The notes under the pieces are model-generated. The model made no database searches, had not been told where the DNA came from, and worked only from the letters and a program-made list of their open reading frames with translations. From Carboxylicivirga sediminis (GTDB lineage: Bacteria; Bacteroidota; Bacteroidia; Bacteroidales; Marinilabiliaceae): a DNA stretch of 64,000 bases. Below are positions 44,173 through 52,886 of this stretch, in pieces (position 1 is the stretch's first letter; every line of letters begins with the position of its first letter). The stretch covers positions 62,001 to 126,000 of the forward strand of contig NZ_JAGTAR010000007.1 in assembly GCF_018156225.1 (NCBI RefSeq), in the 5' to 3' direction. The translations under genes and the position numbers were made by a program.

Positions 44173-45294
44173 ATGGGCGATGAGAGCATAATACAATCGA
44201 CTGAGAAGCAATGGCTGATTGAGGTTTTGGCTAATAAGCAACCAAAGTGGCCGATGAGCTGTGATGGTGATAATGCAGTGCATACAGCAGTGCAAAATGG
44301 AGTAGGGGCCTTGGTGTTCCAAACCATCAGTGAACAGAAGCTGGATTGTCCGCCGGAAGTAAAAGCCGAGCTGAAAAAAGCATATTTTACTAATCTGATG
44401 CGTAATGCTAATATAGAGCAGGTTTGGAAAGAGTTGAAAGTGGAGATGGAGCAACTTCAATTTAGCTATATACCGCTCAAAGGCATTTATCTATCGCAAT
44501 ACATCTACACTGATTCTACCCTGAGGGCCATGAGTGATATTGATGTATTGATGAAGCCTCAGGAAGCCGATGAACTCTATCTTCAATTACTTGGAAAGGG
44601 GGCTGTCAGTGCAGAACCCGGATATCAGCCGTATTCTTCAACTACTGATCACCATCTGCCCGGACTTACTTACAAAGGTGTATATATAGAACTTCATCGG
44701 GGATTATTTCCGGATGACGCTAACTATAACTTACCGGTTGATCTTATCTGGAAACAGGCTATCAGACACAAGCATACTTTGGGTATTCATCCACATCTGA
44801 ATCTAATATATCTATGTCTGCACCTGTATTATACCGTTAAACGTGGTGGATTGCGCATTGGGTGGCTCTACGATTTTATTATCTATAGCCAATCTGATGA
44901 GTTCGGGCAGTGCGAGGGCGATTTTATGCAGCAACTGCATGAGCTTAACTGCACAGAACCAGTGTTGGGATTGCTTTATGCCACTGAAGATCTCTTTGCA
45001 TATCACTTTGACTTTATTGAGCATGGAATTAAGGGTAAAACCATTCGCTCGGTTAAAAAGCGAATTATCTACTTTTTGAATCACCAAGGTGAGGGTGGAA
45101 CTGATTACAGCTACGAGATAGCGCTTGAACGACTAAAAAATACAAAAGGATTGGCAGCAAAGTTGGCGTTTGTAAAGCAGCGAATTTTAAAACGTGATAA
45201 TAATTCACAATCAACCCTTAAGCGTCTTGGTACCCTAAGCATCCGCATGCTGGGCATGCTGCGCCAAAAGATGATTAGTTTCTTCAGGTTTTAA
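44173..45294 (+). CDS. Uncharacterised nucleotidyltransferase-family protein (NTP_transf_5-like)
   Basis: 373 residues, cytoplasmic. The core IPLKGIYLSQ ... RAMSDIDVLM at about residues 96-131 is the NTP_transf_5 signature (a GxxL and DxD-type metal site). Members often occur with PqqD or polysaccharide genes, but here the gene is directly behind cstA. The C-terminal half is mostly helical with no other domain recognised. Function is unknown; a link to peptide or carbon starvation is only suggested by the shared transcript. Confidence 0.7.
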   Translation: MGDESIIQSTEKQWLIEVLANKQPKWPMSCDGDNAVHTAVQNGVGALVFQTISEQKLDCPPEVKAELKKAYFTNLMRNANIEQVWKELKVEMEQLQFSYIPLKGIYLSQYIYTDSTLRAMSDIDVLMKPQEADELYLQLLGKGAVSAEPGYQPYSSTTDHHLPGLTYKGVYIELHRGLFPDDANYNLPVDLIWKQAIRHKHTLGIHPHLNLIYLCLHLYYTVKRGGLRIGWLYDFIIYSQSDEFGQCEGDFMQQLHELNCTEPVLGLLYATEDLFAYHFDFIEHGIKGKTIRSVKKRIIYFLNHQGEGGTDYSYEIALERLKNTKGLAAKLAFVKQRILKRDNNSQSTLKRLGTLSIRMLGMLRQKMISFFRF

Positions 45295-45376
45295 GAGCTA
45301 TTATGCTTGTAGCACGACTTCAAGAACCTTTATTGAACAGACTATTTAACTGTACAATCAACTTACGACTAAGCTA

Positions 45377-45916
45377 ATGCATCTTAAAACCGAAAGATTA
45401 ATTATTCGTCCTATTGAAGCTAATGACGCCAGTGCGTTATTTAAGTATCGTTCAGACAAGGAAGCTAATAAATATCAAGGGTGGATACCTGAAACTATAA
45501 AAGATGCAGAAGCATTTATTTCTAAAGTAGCGAAGCAGCCAAATGTGCCTGAGACCTGGTTTCAGCTGGTGCTGATAGAGCCAGCTACTCAGCAGATAAT
45601 TGGGGATATTGGCTTACACTTCTTAGATAGTGATAATTTGCAGGTAGAGTTAGGCTGCACACTTGATAAAGAGTATCAGGGAAATGGATTCGCCACCGAA
45701 GCACTTGAAACGATGATAGACTATCTGTTCAATCACCTTAGCAAACACCGAATCATTACTTCTATTGACCCGTTTAATAGTAGTTCTATAAAGCTGGTTG
45801 AGCGTCTTGGTTTTCGCAAAGAAGCACATTTTGTACAGAGCCTGCTGATTAACGGGCAATGGGTGGATGACCTGGTTTATGCTGTGCTTAAAAAGGATTG
45901 GAAAACTATAGTATAA
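45377..45916 (+). CDS. GNAT acetyltransferase (RimJ-like)
   Basis: 179-residue Gcn5-related N-acetyltransferase of the Acetyltransf_3 (RimJ/RimL) type. Typical elements are the opening TERLIIRPIEANDASALFKY, the acetyl-CoA loop region in LDKEYQGNGFATEAL, and IDPFNSSSIKLVERLGFRKE near the end. The substrate (protein N-terminus, amine or antibiotic) is not visible. The gene lies alone, 82 bp past the nucleotidyltransferase gene. Confidence 0.87.
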   Translation: MHLKTERLIIRPIEANDASALFKYRSDKEANKYQGWIPETIKDAEAFISKVAKQPNVPETWFQLVLIEPATQQIIGDIGLHFLDSDNLQVELGCTLDKEYQGNGFATEALETMIDYLFNHLSKHRIITSIDPFNSSSIKLVERLGFRKEAHFVQSLLINGQWVDDLVYAVLKKDWKTIV

Positions 45917-46374
45917 TTGAAGGAATAGTAGACTATTGCTATAAAATTTGACATGGTAGATACGGTATTTGTTGGCAGGACATTAAAAATAGCGAAAGGC
46001 CCTGCATTTTAATTAGCAGGCCTTCGAAAATATGGGAAGGCCGTTGCGTTTTTATAGCAGGCCATGGAAAATATGGGAAGGCCGTCAAAAATATCATATT
46101 TTCAGCGCCCTTCCGTTTTTATACTATTTGCAAAGTGGCTGGATGATTGTTGTTTACATTTCTGGTTGTTATTGTGGAAGAAATACCGGACAAGGTCGTG
46201 TATCGCAGTCATTTTCATGTATCGCAGAGTCCATGTTCAGGTGCAAAGCATAGTGTCCCTGGTCAGGCTGTGAGTGCTGTAGACAATAGAAAGCTGTTGT
46301 TTAATATAATTTGTAGATATACGTTTCCGTTTGCTTGTTGAGGTTCTGTTCTATCAGTTTTTGACATCAGGCTG
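45917..46374. other. 458-bp convergent intergenic region with tandem repeat and hairpins
   Basis: Holds a 41-bp tandem repeat (see its entry), a terminator-like hairpin AAAGGCCCTGC/GCAGGCCTT (45995-46024) and a perfect AAAATAT-C-ATATTTT palindrome (46087-46101). The right half, 46130-46340, has overlapping short frames in all directions without protein character and probably represents a dispersed extragenic repeat. Confidence 0.5.
46015..46085 (+). repeat. Two-copy 41-bp tandem repeat
   Basis: AGCAGGCC and, 12 bp later, AAAATATGGGAAGGCCGT occur at 46015/46027 and again at 46056/46068, so the period is 41 bp. The second copy runs into a long imperfect hairpin ending in CCTTCC. Confidence 0.65.
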
Positions 46375-47346
46375 TTAAACTTCCTGATAAACAGGGATAA
46401 TCTCTTTCCCTTTAGTGGCAAAATACGCTTTAGCAGCCGAATAATTACGCGTAAACCCCAGGAAGAAACCTCCGCCGCCCGAGCCACAAAGCTTAAGGGT
46501 ATAGAGTTCTGTATTAAATCCTTCTTCCCAGAATGCCTGAATTGGCTCAGGTATCATCTCCTTAAAATAGTTAAGCTGAAAATGCGAAAGTTCTTTTAAC
46601 GACTGAAACATATCATTCAATTGCCCACTTAGCATTGTGCTGATACAGCGATTGGTGGTAGGAATCAGTTGTGTATCAATCAGCTTTTTAAAGCCTGGGT
46701 CGCTCACCTTATCCATAAACTGCTTCACCAATGGAGCTGTTTTACCGGTGGTTTCGGCATCAAGCAAAAAGATGGCATCTTCGTTGAGTATATCCTGTCG
46801 AGGAATACCCACAGATGAAATATGGTGTGCATTTTCCAGTACAATTGGGTGTTTAAGATAGCAGATAAGCGGGTCGATGCCCGAACTGGTACCATGGTAA
46901 AACGACTCAATCTGAGCAAATGCCTTTTTAAGTTCAAACAGCTCTTTGTCGCTAATGTCGGCCCTGGCTTCAATTTTGTTGTTAGCATAACTGTTATAAA
47001 GCGTGGCCACCAAGGCACCACTACTGCCCAATCCATATCCTTCTGGGATGGATGATTCAAAATATAAGCCTTTTTTCAGGTCGTTAGTCAATCGCTCTGT
47101 ATCAATATCAGCCAGTAGTACCTTTTGTTCTTTAAGCGAAACAATGTAATCGAACAGCTCCTTTAGCTGCAGATTTGAGTTTCTGGCAAAATTTAGATTG
47201 GTATAGCTATCACTGTTGATGAATCGCAGTTCCCCGTTGAAATGTGAATAGGGAATAGTGAGCCCCATTGAGCCTAGAATAATGCTGTATTCGCCAAACA
47301 GCATCACCTTTGAATAATAGATATCTTTTTTAGTTTGTTCCTGCAT
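46375..47346 (-). CDS. mvaK1: Mevalonate kinase (GHMP family)
   Basis: 323-residue ATP-dependent kinase forming 5-phosphomevalonate, or a close GHMP relative in that position of the pathway. It opens with KDIYYSKVMLFGEYSII (the GHMP N-terminal motif), has IPEGYGLGSSGALVATLY as the ATP loop and a C-terminal LKLCGSGGGGFFLGF motif 3. ATG 47346 is preferred because it follows the decarboxylase stop by 7 bp; an earlier in-frame start would overlap that gene. It is the last gene of the mevalonate operon. Confidence 0.85.
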   Translation of the reverse strand: MQEQTKKDIYYSKVMLFGEYSIILGSMGLTIPYSHFNGELRFINSDSYTNLNFARNSNLQLKELFDYIVSLKEQKVLLADIDTERLTNDLKKGLYFESSIPEGYGLGSSGALVATLYNSYANNKIEARADISDKELFELKKAFAQIESFYHGTSSGIDPLICYLKHPIVLENAHHISSVGIPRQDILNEDAIFLLDAETTGKTAPLVKQFMDKVSDPGFKKLIDTQLIPTTNRCISTMLSGQLNDMFQSLKELSHFQLNYFKEMIPEPIQAFWEEGFNTELYTLKLCGSGGGGFFLGFTRNYSAAKAYFATKGKEIIPVYQEV

Positions 47347-47353
47347 GCTTCTG

Positions 47354-48385
47354 TTAGTCAATCGAAATTTCGTCATAGATTACTTCCTGGTTGTCACAAA
47401 GCGGCCTAAGGTGTTCCTCAATAAATGGCAACAACACTTTACTCTGCGATTTAGGATAGATGAGGTGGATGTTGGGGCCTGCATCAAGGGTGTAGGTCAC
47501 TGGTACATGCTGATGTTCCCTGAATTTAACAATACGCTTAATTGCCCGCAGCGATTCCGGAGCCATCAACGTATAGCCCGGTGAAGAGCTCATCATTAAA
47601 CCGTGTAGGCTAAGGGCTTCTTCTTCACAAATCTGAGCAAAAGCTTTAAAATCACCATCTTTTATTGCTTTCAGCAGGGCGATGGTATTTTTATTGGCTT
47701 GCTCAATACGTCCGTGGCGGTAGGGGTGATGAGTCATTAGCTCGTGCCCCAATGAGCTGCTTACCGCTTTGCTGCCTTTACGTATGACCAGTATCGTGTC
47801 TTGTAAATCATTGAATGAATCATGTACCTGCTGGTTAATGCTAAGGCCATACTTGTTGGATGCCTCTGGCAGGGCTGATGTTTCACCCCATAATACCCAG
47901 CCTGACATAGTTGAACGGCAAGCACTGCCTGAGCCGAGACGAGCCATTTCGGATAGCATCTGGCGATAATCATTGAGTAGTTGTGAGGCATCTACCTGCT
48001 TCTGAATAGCCAATAAAGCTTTGGCTATGGACGCCATAGAGCTGGCCGAGGAGGCGATACCACTTGAATGGGGAAAGGTGTTGGAGCTTTCAATCTTCAA
48101 ACGTCCGCTGCTTAGAAAGGGCAGAAACGTTTTCAGTCTGTCGCTTAAGGTTTGTAATTTGGGTAAAAAGTCAGGTTTAGCTATTCCTTCAAACAGGAAC
48201 TCTATATTTAATGGAGCATCACCTGGCTGATAGGAGACCGCTGTTTTGGTTAATGCTTTTGAAAGCGTAAAGCTGATGCTTGGGTTGACCGGTTCCTGTA
48301 TACCTTTTTTTCCCCAGTATTTGACAATGGCTATATTTGATGGAGCACTGGTGGCTGACTGATAGCTTTGAGTTGATATAGACAT
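47354..48385 (-). CDS. mvaD: Diphosphomevalonate decarboxylase
   Basis: 343-residue enzyme that converts mevalonate 5-diphosphate to isopentenyl diphosphate with ATP. The near-invariant N-terminus SAPSNIAIVKYWGKK and the ATP loop FPHSSGIASSASSMASIA are present, with the later LGSGSACRS and TLDAGPNIHL motifs. ATG 48385 is chosen, as the alternative TTG 9 bp upstream would overlap the previous gene. The MvaD-specific Asp in TLDAGPN is intact. A phosphomevalonate decarboxylase activity cannot be excluded by eye. Confidence 0.9.
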   Translation of the reverse strand: MSISTQSYQSATSAPSNIAIVKYWGKKGIQEPVNPSISFTLSKALTKTAVSYQPGDAPLNIEFLFEGIAKPDFLPKLQTLSDRLKTFLPFLSSGRLKIESSNTFPHSSGIASSASSMASIAKALLAIQKQVDASQLLNDYRQMLSEMARLGSGSACRSTMSGWVLWGETSALPEASNKYGLSINQQVHDSFNDLQDTILVIRKGSKAVSSSLGHELMTHHPYRHGRIEQANKNTIALLKAIKDGDFKAFAQICEEEALSLHGLMMSSSPGYTLMAPESLRAIKRIVKFREHQHVPVTYTLDAGPNIHLIYPKSQSKVLLPFIEEHLRPLCDNQEVIYDEISID

Positions 48386-48386
48386 G

Positions 48387-49310
48387 TTACCCAATTTTTA
48401 ATTCGTTTAGTTTAAATATGGTGTTCAGGCCTTTTTCAGAAAAATAGTCTTTAACATATTTTTCAGGTTCTGTTGAAGCTACCATGATAAAATCGCCCCC
48501 CCAGGCACCCAGTGCTTTAATAAAACCACGGAAATCCTTAAAATGTTCACTTTTGATTGGTGATAATTGAACAATCTTGCTGATGTGGGCTTCATGCTCT
48601 TCCATCAAATGGCCAAACTCATATAAGTCGTTACATGCAAGCATCCTATCAGTAAGAGAGCTGATGTGTTGGATACTTTCAGGGTGTATTTCCTTTTTGT
48701 TAAAGCTGGCAATAGCTTGCTGGCTGCTTTGTTTTCGGCCCGAATAGATGAAATATATTTGTTCATGAAAATCAGGCTGAAACTTTACAGATTCGTTTTT
48801 AGGAATGCCGTTCTTTAGCTCATAGACGATAGGCGATGTTACTGTTGCACAGGCAATGTCGTAACCTGAGCCACCAAAAGTGTCTTGCAGCAGAAGGTAG
48901 GGATTAACCCCCAGCCACTGCGCCAGTAGTGATATCAATGTTGAACTGCTTCCCCATCCCCAACTTGCATTAAACTCCAGGTGAGTTGTTACCTGCTTAT
49001 TTTGTAGTAACTGTGTTATATCTTCTCGATAATCCAGACATTTACGAAGGATATCCGCCAGCCTTTGGGCCAGCAATAAATTGTCACACTCTAACACTTC
49101 TAATGATTGGTTGTAGCTGGCCTCAAACCAGCTGCCATTGACTGTACTTGCCTTCCATGTCAGAAAGTGAGTGTGATTCTCTTCAACTCTCAGGCTTTGT
49201 CCGTATTTTAAAGGTATCGCCAGTGATTTTGCACCTGCTAACACTAGGTATTCGCCGCTAATCAGCAGTTTGCCATGTGCATAGTATGACTCTGAGTTAT
49301 CCTGCACCAT
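48387..49310 (-). CDS. GYDIA-type GHMP kinase, candidate phosphomevalonate kinase
   Basis: 307-residue GHMP-fold kinase. N-terminal YYAHGKLLISGEYLVLAGAK, ATP loop NASWGWGSSSTLISLL and the GGSGYDIACA segment that names the GYDIA family of Bacteroidota. It lies between HMG-CoA reductase and the decarboxylase, where a phosphomevalonate kinase is needed and no canonical one is present. Assignment as that kinase rests on the gene position and fold only. ATG follows the reductase stop without a gap. Confidence 0.78.
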   Translation of the reverse strand: MVQDNSESYYAHGKLLISGEYLVLAGAKSLAIPLKYGQSLRVEENHTHFLTWKASTVNGSWFEASYNQSLEVLECDNLLLAQRLADILRKCLDYREDITQLLQNKQVTTHLEFNASWGWGSSSTLISLLAQWLGVNPYLLLQDTFGGSGYDIACATVTSPIVYELKNGIPKNESVKFQPDFHEQIYFIYSGRKQSSQQAIASFNKKEIHPESIQHISSLTDRMLACNDLYEFGHLMEEHEAHISKIVQLSPIKSEHFKDFRGFIKALGAWGGDFIMVASTEPEKYVKDYFSEKGLNTIFKLNELKIG

Positions 49311-50615
49311 CTATCTTCTAATCGTATTCAAAAAGTTTGCCACCATCGTGTAACTAACCACGCTATCCTTAAAATGTTTGGTAGCTGCAGCTTTTTCCGC
49401 TTCATCAGCACCAAAGGCATTAAGTATATTGCTCAGATGCAGTTTCATATGGCCTTTTTGTATGCCGGTGGTTACGAGAGATGCTACTGCAGCAAAGTTA
49501 TTGGCCATGCCGGCTGCCGCTGCCACCTGCATCAACTGTTCGGCCGATGGTTGCTGTAATATGTGCATAGCTGCTTTGGCCATTGGGTGATTGTTGGTTA
49601 ATCCGCCAACCGTACCCAATGCCAATGGCACTGTTAATGTGTATTTAAATTGTTCATCCCTCAGTTCAATGTTGGTGAGTGATGCATAGCGGCCGTTGCG
49701 CGATGCGTAGGCCTGTGCGCCGGCTTCAATGGCTCTGAAATCATTACCAGTGGCCAATACCACAGCATCAATGCCATTAAAAATACCTTTGTTGTGTGTA
49801 ACGGCCCGGTACGGATCATTCATGGCAATGTCAACTGCTGTTTTAAATCGTTTTGCAAATTCTTTCGGTGTGTAGCTGCCTGCGTAAGGTCGCAGTTGTT
49901 CAATTGAGCAGCTTATTTTACATTCAACCAAACACTCAGGGGTGTAGTTGCTCAATATGGCCATGATAACCGATGCCTCGTGTTCCTGCTTAAGTTGAGG
50001 ATGTTGGTTGATGTAGGCCATTAGCTCGGGACCGATGGTTTCGAGGCAGGTATTAATAAAATTGGCACCCATCGAATCGGCCGTTTGAAACTTAATTAGT
50101 GCCTGGTAGATATCCACTATATTTGGTACCTTTTCAAACTCAATGCCCGTTATGCCGCCACCTCGCTGTCGCATTTTAGAAGTGATGGTGGCAGTAGCAG
50201 TAAGGATTAAATCTTCTATCTCTTTCTTACGTTCATTAAGGGCATTGATATTGCCCTGCCAGTTGAAGAAGAGCTGACCATTCTTGGTGGTACTGATGAC
50301 TCTGGTTTGGAAACCACCATTTTTAGCCCAAAAACCTGCAGCTTTTGAAGCAGCAGCCACCACCGAGCTTTCCTCAATCACCATGGGCACCATATACAAT
50401 GTTTCATTTATCAGGAAGTTTGGCGCCAGGCTAAATGGTAAATAGAAATTTGAGATGATATTCTCCGAAATGTCATTAAATAAATGTTGCTGTTCAGGGT
50501 GAAGAAATGCCTCAAAGGATGCGGCAATTTCAGGTGCCAGCTGCTGTTGCTCAGCTAGCACCTTAATCTTTTCTTCCCGACTCAATTTAGAGAAACCTTT
50601 TATCAGTGATTGCAT
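49311..50615 (-). CDS. mvaA: HMG-CoA reductase, class II
   Basis: 434-residue reductase converting HMG-CoA to mevalonate. Class II features: MVIEESSVVAAAS with the catalytic Glu81/82, the substrate and nucleotide region TADSMGANFINTCLE, THNKGIFNGIDAVVLATGND with the catalytic Lys and Asp, and KGHMKLHLSNIL with the class II catalytic His near the C-terminus. Class II enzymes were first known as degradative (Pseudomonas mevalonii) but are biosynthetic in many bacteria; the neighbours make synthesis likely here. ATG 50615 lies 1 bp after the fni stop, so a further upstream frame is not used. Confidence 0.92.
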   Translation of the reverse strand: MQSLIKGFSKLSREEKIKVLAEQQQLAPEIAASFEAFLHPEQQHLFNDISENIISNFYLPFSLAPNFLINETLYMVPMVIEESSVVAAASKAAGFWAKNGGFQTRVISTTKNGQLFFNWQGNINALNERKKEIEDLILTATATITSKMRQRGGGITGIEFEKVPNIVDIYQALIKFQTADSMGANFINTCLETIGPELMAYINQHPQLKQEHEASVIMAILSNYTPECLVECKISCSIEQLRPYAGSYTPKEFAKRFKTAVDIAMNDPYRAVTHNKGIFNGIDAVVLATGNDFRAIEAGAQAYASRNGRYASLTNIELRDEQFKYTLTVPLALGTVGGLTNNHPMAKAAMHILQQPSAEQLMQVAAAAGMANNFAAVASLVTTGIQKGHMKLHLSNILNAFGADEAEKAAATKHFKDSVVSYTMVANFLNTIRR

Positions 50616-50616
50616 A

Positions 50617-51618
50617 TTACGCTTGTTTGACTTTGAGGAAATTAGTTGCCAAGCTCCAGCTTTGGTCAATCTTCTCGACAAATGCGCGCAGCTTACTGTA
50701 ATCGCCCATGGCATGACGCAGAAAAGCAGAACCCATGCCATAAAAGGCAGGTAGCTTCGAGATAGATGTCAGGTAATAACCATCCAGCACGCTTGAAATG
50801 CCACCTGATATGATGAGCTGCTTCGCCTGTATAGCTTCAAGCGGTAGTTCATCCACCAGTTTATTTACCATGTGCGTCATTTCTTCAGCTGTATGACCTA
50901 CATGTATAAAAGGATTAAACACCTCGGCAGCAACAGCATCGGAACGGTTGAGTTCTACCAGTGAGAAATTGGTGCCTCCCATGGCCGCAAACTCGATAGC
51001 TTCTATCGGCAATTGTAATAACTGTTTCAGGCTGGCATAGCCAAATCCCTGACCAACCTCTTTGACGATGATCTTCATGGTGGTGTTCTCCAGATATTCC
51101 TGAAGCAGCTCTAAAGCCGGTCGCTTTAACTGATCGCCTTCGGGCTGAAAAGCTTCCTGTAGTGGATTGATGTGTATAATCAGGCCATCGGCATCCAATT
51201 TATCAACCAGTTCAGCTAGTTTATCTGAACTGCCATCTTGCAGCATGTTTTCTAACTGGCAGATGCCTATATTGGCAAACAGCGGGGCCTCATTGCCCAT
51301 GATGGGGCGGACATTAAAATCTTCAAAGTGTTCAGGTGAGTCCAACAGGATGCGACATGAGCCCAAACCCATTCCCAAACCAAACTCGGCGCAGGCCTGA
51401 GCCAGGTTTTTGTTGATGGTGCCGGCTCGCTTGGTGCCACCCGTCATGCTTGATACCCATAATGGTAGCCGCATTTTTTTACCGGCGAAATGAAATTCCT
51501 GCTCCGTTTTATGGTGGGTACCAAACAAAGGCTCGTAATCAAAGCGGTTATCAGCATGCTTTGCTTCAAGTCGCGAGCTAAAAGCTAAATCAATATGGTC
51601 GCGTTTCCTGTCTTCCAT
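50617..51618 (-). CDS. fni: Type II isopentenyl-diphosphate isomerase (FMN)
   Basis: 333-residue FMN-dependent isomerase that interconverts IPP and DMAPP. The opening RKRDHIDLAF, the FMN site SSMTGGT, the metal-binding HINPLQEAFQPEGD and the KEVGQGFG and GGISS segments match the family. Length is usual. It sits 41 bp after the acyl-CoA dehydrogenase gene and 1 bp before HMG-CoA reductase, a clear operon member. Confidence 0.93.
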   Translation of the reverse strand: MEDRKRDHIDLAFSSRLEAKHADNRFDYEPLFGTHHKTEQEFHFAGKKMRLPLWVSSMTGGTKRAGTINKNLAQACAEFGLGMGLGSCRILLDSPEHFEDFNVRPIMGNEAPLFANIGICQLENMLQDGSSDKLAELVDKLDADGLIIHINPLQEAFQPEGDQLKRPALELLQEYLENTTMKIIVKEVGQGFGYASLKQLLQLPIEAIEFAAMGGTNFSLVELNRSDAVAAEVFNPFIHVGHTAEEMTHMVNKLVDELPLEAIQAKQLIISGGISSVLDGYYLTSISKLPAFYGMGSAFLRHAMGDYSKLRAFVEKIDQSWSLATNFLKVKQA

Positions 51619-51659
51619 TACCTGTAGTTTTGTTTAATTATGGTAAAAATAAGGTGAAC

Positions 51660-52808
51660 TTAAACCAATCCCAAATGCTTACTGATAACAATGCGCAAAA
51701 TTTCAGATGTGCCTTCACCAATTTGCAGAATACGCTGATCACGATAGAAGCGCTCAATGGCGGATGATTTTAGTAAGCCTTGTCCCGAAAAGATCTGAAC
51801 GGCTTCATCTGCAATCTCTTTGGCAATGTCGCTACAATAAAGTTTGGCCATAGCTGCTTCTTTACCAAAAGGCTGTCCGGCATCTTTTAATGCACAGGCG
51901 TTATATAACGTATTGCGTGCCAACTCAAGTTTCAGGGCCATATCAGTCAATTTGAAAGCAATTACCTGGTTGCTGGCAATTGTCTGACCAAATTGTTCGC
52001 GCTTCTGAGCATAATCCAGAGCCATTTCGTAGGCTCCCTGTGCCAATCCTAATCCCATGGCAGCAATGGATAAACGTCCTGAATCAAGCGTCTTTAGCAT
52101 TTGCCCCAGACCTTTGTCTTTTTTACCCAGAAGCTGATCTTTTTTGACCTTGATATCAGAGAATTTAAGTTCAGCCGTATCTGAGGCTCGCCACATCATT
52201 TTTCCAAAAATACGTTTAGTTTCAAATCCTTCTGAGTCTCTGTCAACCAGGATTGTTGAGAAGCGCTTCTTACCATTTTCTTCATTCGTAACGGCCAGAA
52301 CGGTAATGCCTTTCATCAGTTCATTACTGCCATTGGTAATGTATCGTTTACTGCCGTTGATTAGCCAGTGAGCACCTTTGTCTTCAGCGATTGTCTCAAC
52401 GCCCTGAGCATCGGAGCCTGCCATTACCTCTGTCAGACCAAAGGCCCAAAGTCCTTCTCCGGAAGTTAATAGGGGTACATATTTCTGGCGTTGTTCTTCG
52501 GTGCCAAAATGATATACGGGAGCCAGTCCCAGACTATTGTGAGCAGCCATAGTAGCAGCCTGCGAACTATCCACGCGAGCCAGTTCTTCAACAGCAATAA
52601 TATAAGACAGGGTGTCTTTGCCCTGTCCGCCATGTTCTTTAGGAATATCGATGCCATATAACCCTGCTTGTCCCATTTTACGGGATAACTCCACCGAAAA
52701 GGTTTCGTTTTCGTCCAGCTGGGCAGCCATTGGTTTAATCTCTTTTTCGGCAAAGGCTCTCACTTCTTGTCTAAAAGCTTCGTGTTCTTTTGTACTTAGT
52801 ATTGACAT
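51660..52808 (-). CDS. Acyl-CoA dehydrogenase (SCAD/MCAD-type active site)
   Basis: 382-residue FAD-dependent dehydrogenase that makes the 2,3-enoyl-CoA. Typical segments: LTEVMAGSDAQG, ITNGS, REQFGQ and the C-terminal QIGEGTSEILR. In short- and medium-chain enzymes the Glu of this last motif (Glu365) is the base, and it is kept here. Isovaleryl-CoA dehydrogenases instead use a Glu of an LDxERL segment and have Gly or Ala at the later site; here the segment reads LDSGRL. So a branched substrate is suggested only by context. First gene of the mevalonate operon. Confidence 0.88.
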   Translation of the reverse strand: MSILSTKEHEAFRQEVRAFAEKEIKPMAAQLDENETFSVELSRKMGQAGLYGIDIPKEHGGQGKDTLSYIIAVEELARVDSSQAATMAAHNSLGLAPVYHFGTEEQRQKYVPLLTSGEGLWAFGLTEVMAGSDAQGVETIAEDKGAHWLINGSKRYITNGSNELMKGITVLAVTNEENGKKRFSTILVDRDSEGFETKRIFGKMMWRASDTAELKFSDIKVKKDQLLGKKDKGLGQMLKTLDSGRLSIAAMGLGLAQGAYEMALDYAQKREQFGQTIASNQVIAFKLTDMALKLELARNTLYNACALKDAGQPFGKEAAMAKLYCSDIAKEIADEAVQIFSGQGLLKSSAIERFYRDQRILQIGEGTSEILRIVISKHLGLV

Positions 52809-52886
52809 GTAATTTCTTGTTATGCTTTATTTCAAATTCAGTTATGTTCTTCCATTAGTATTAAAATCGGCTAAAATTTCAATGTT

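Noticed and set aside
46032-46341. Several overlapping short frames (60-75 codons) in different phases just beside the 41-bp repeat
   Set aside because: They overlap each other in three phases, have no signal, no ribosome site and no protein-like composition. Better read as part of an extragenic repeat.
49311-50615. HMG-CoA reductase as a mevalonate-degrading enzyme
   Set aside because: Class II sequence alone allows it, but the gene sits in an operon of biosynthetic mevalonate enzymes and no HMG-CoA lyase is present.
50616-50741. Earlier start for HMG-CoA reductase
   Set aside because: It would add 42 residues unlike any reductase and overlap fni by 125 bp. ATG 50615 gives normal class II length.
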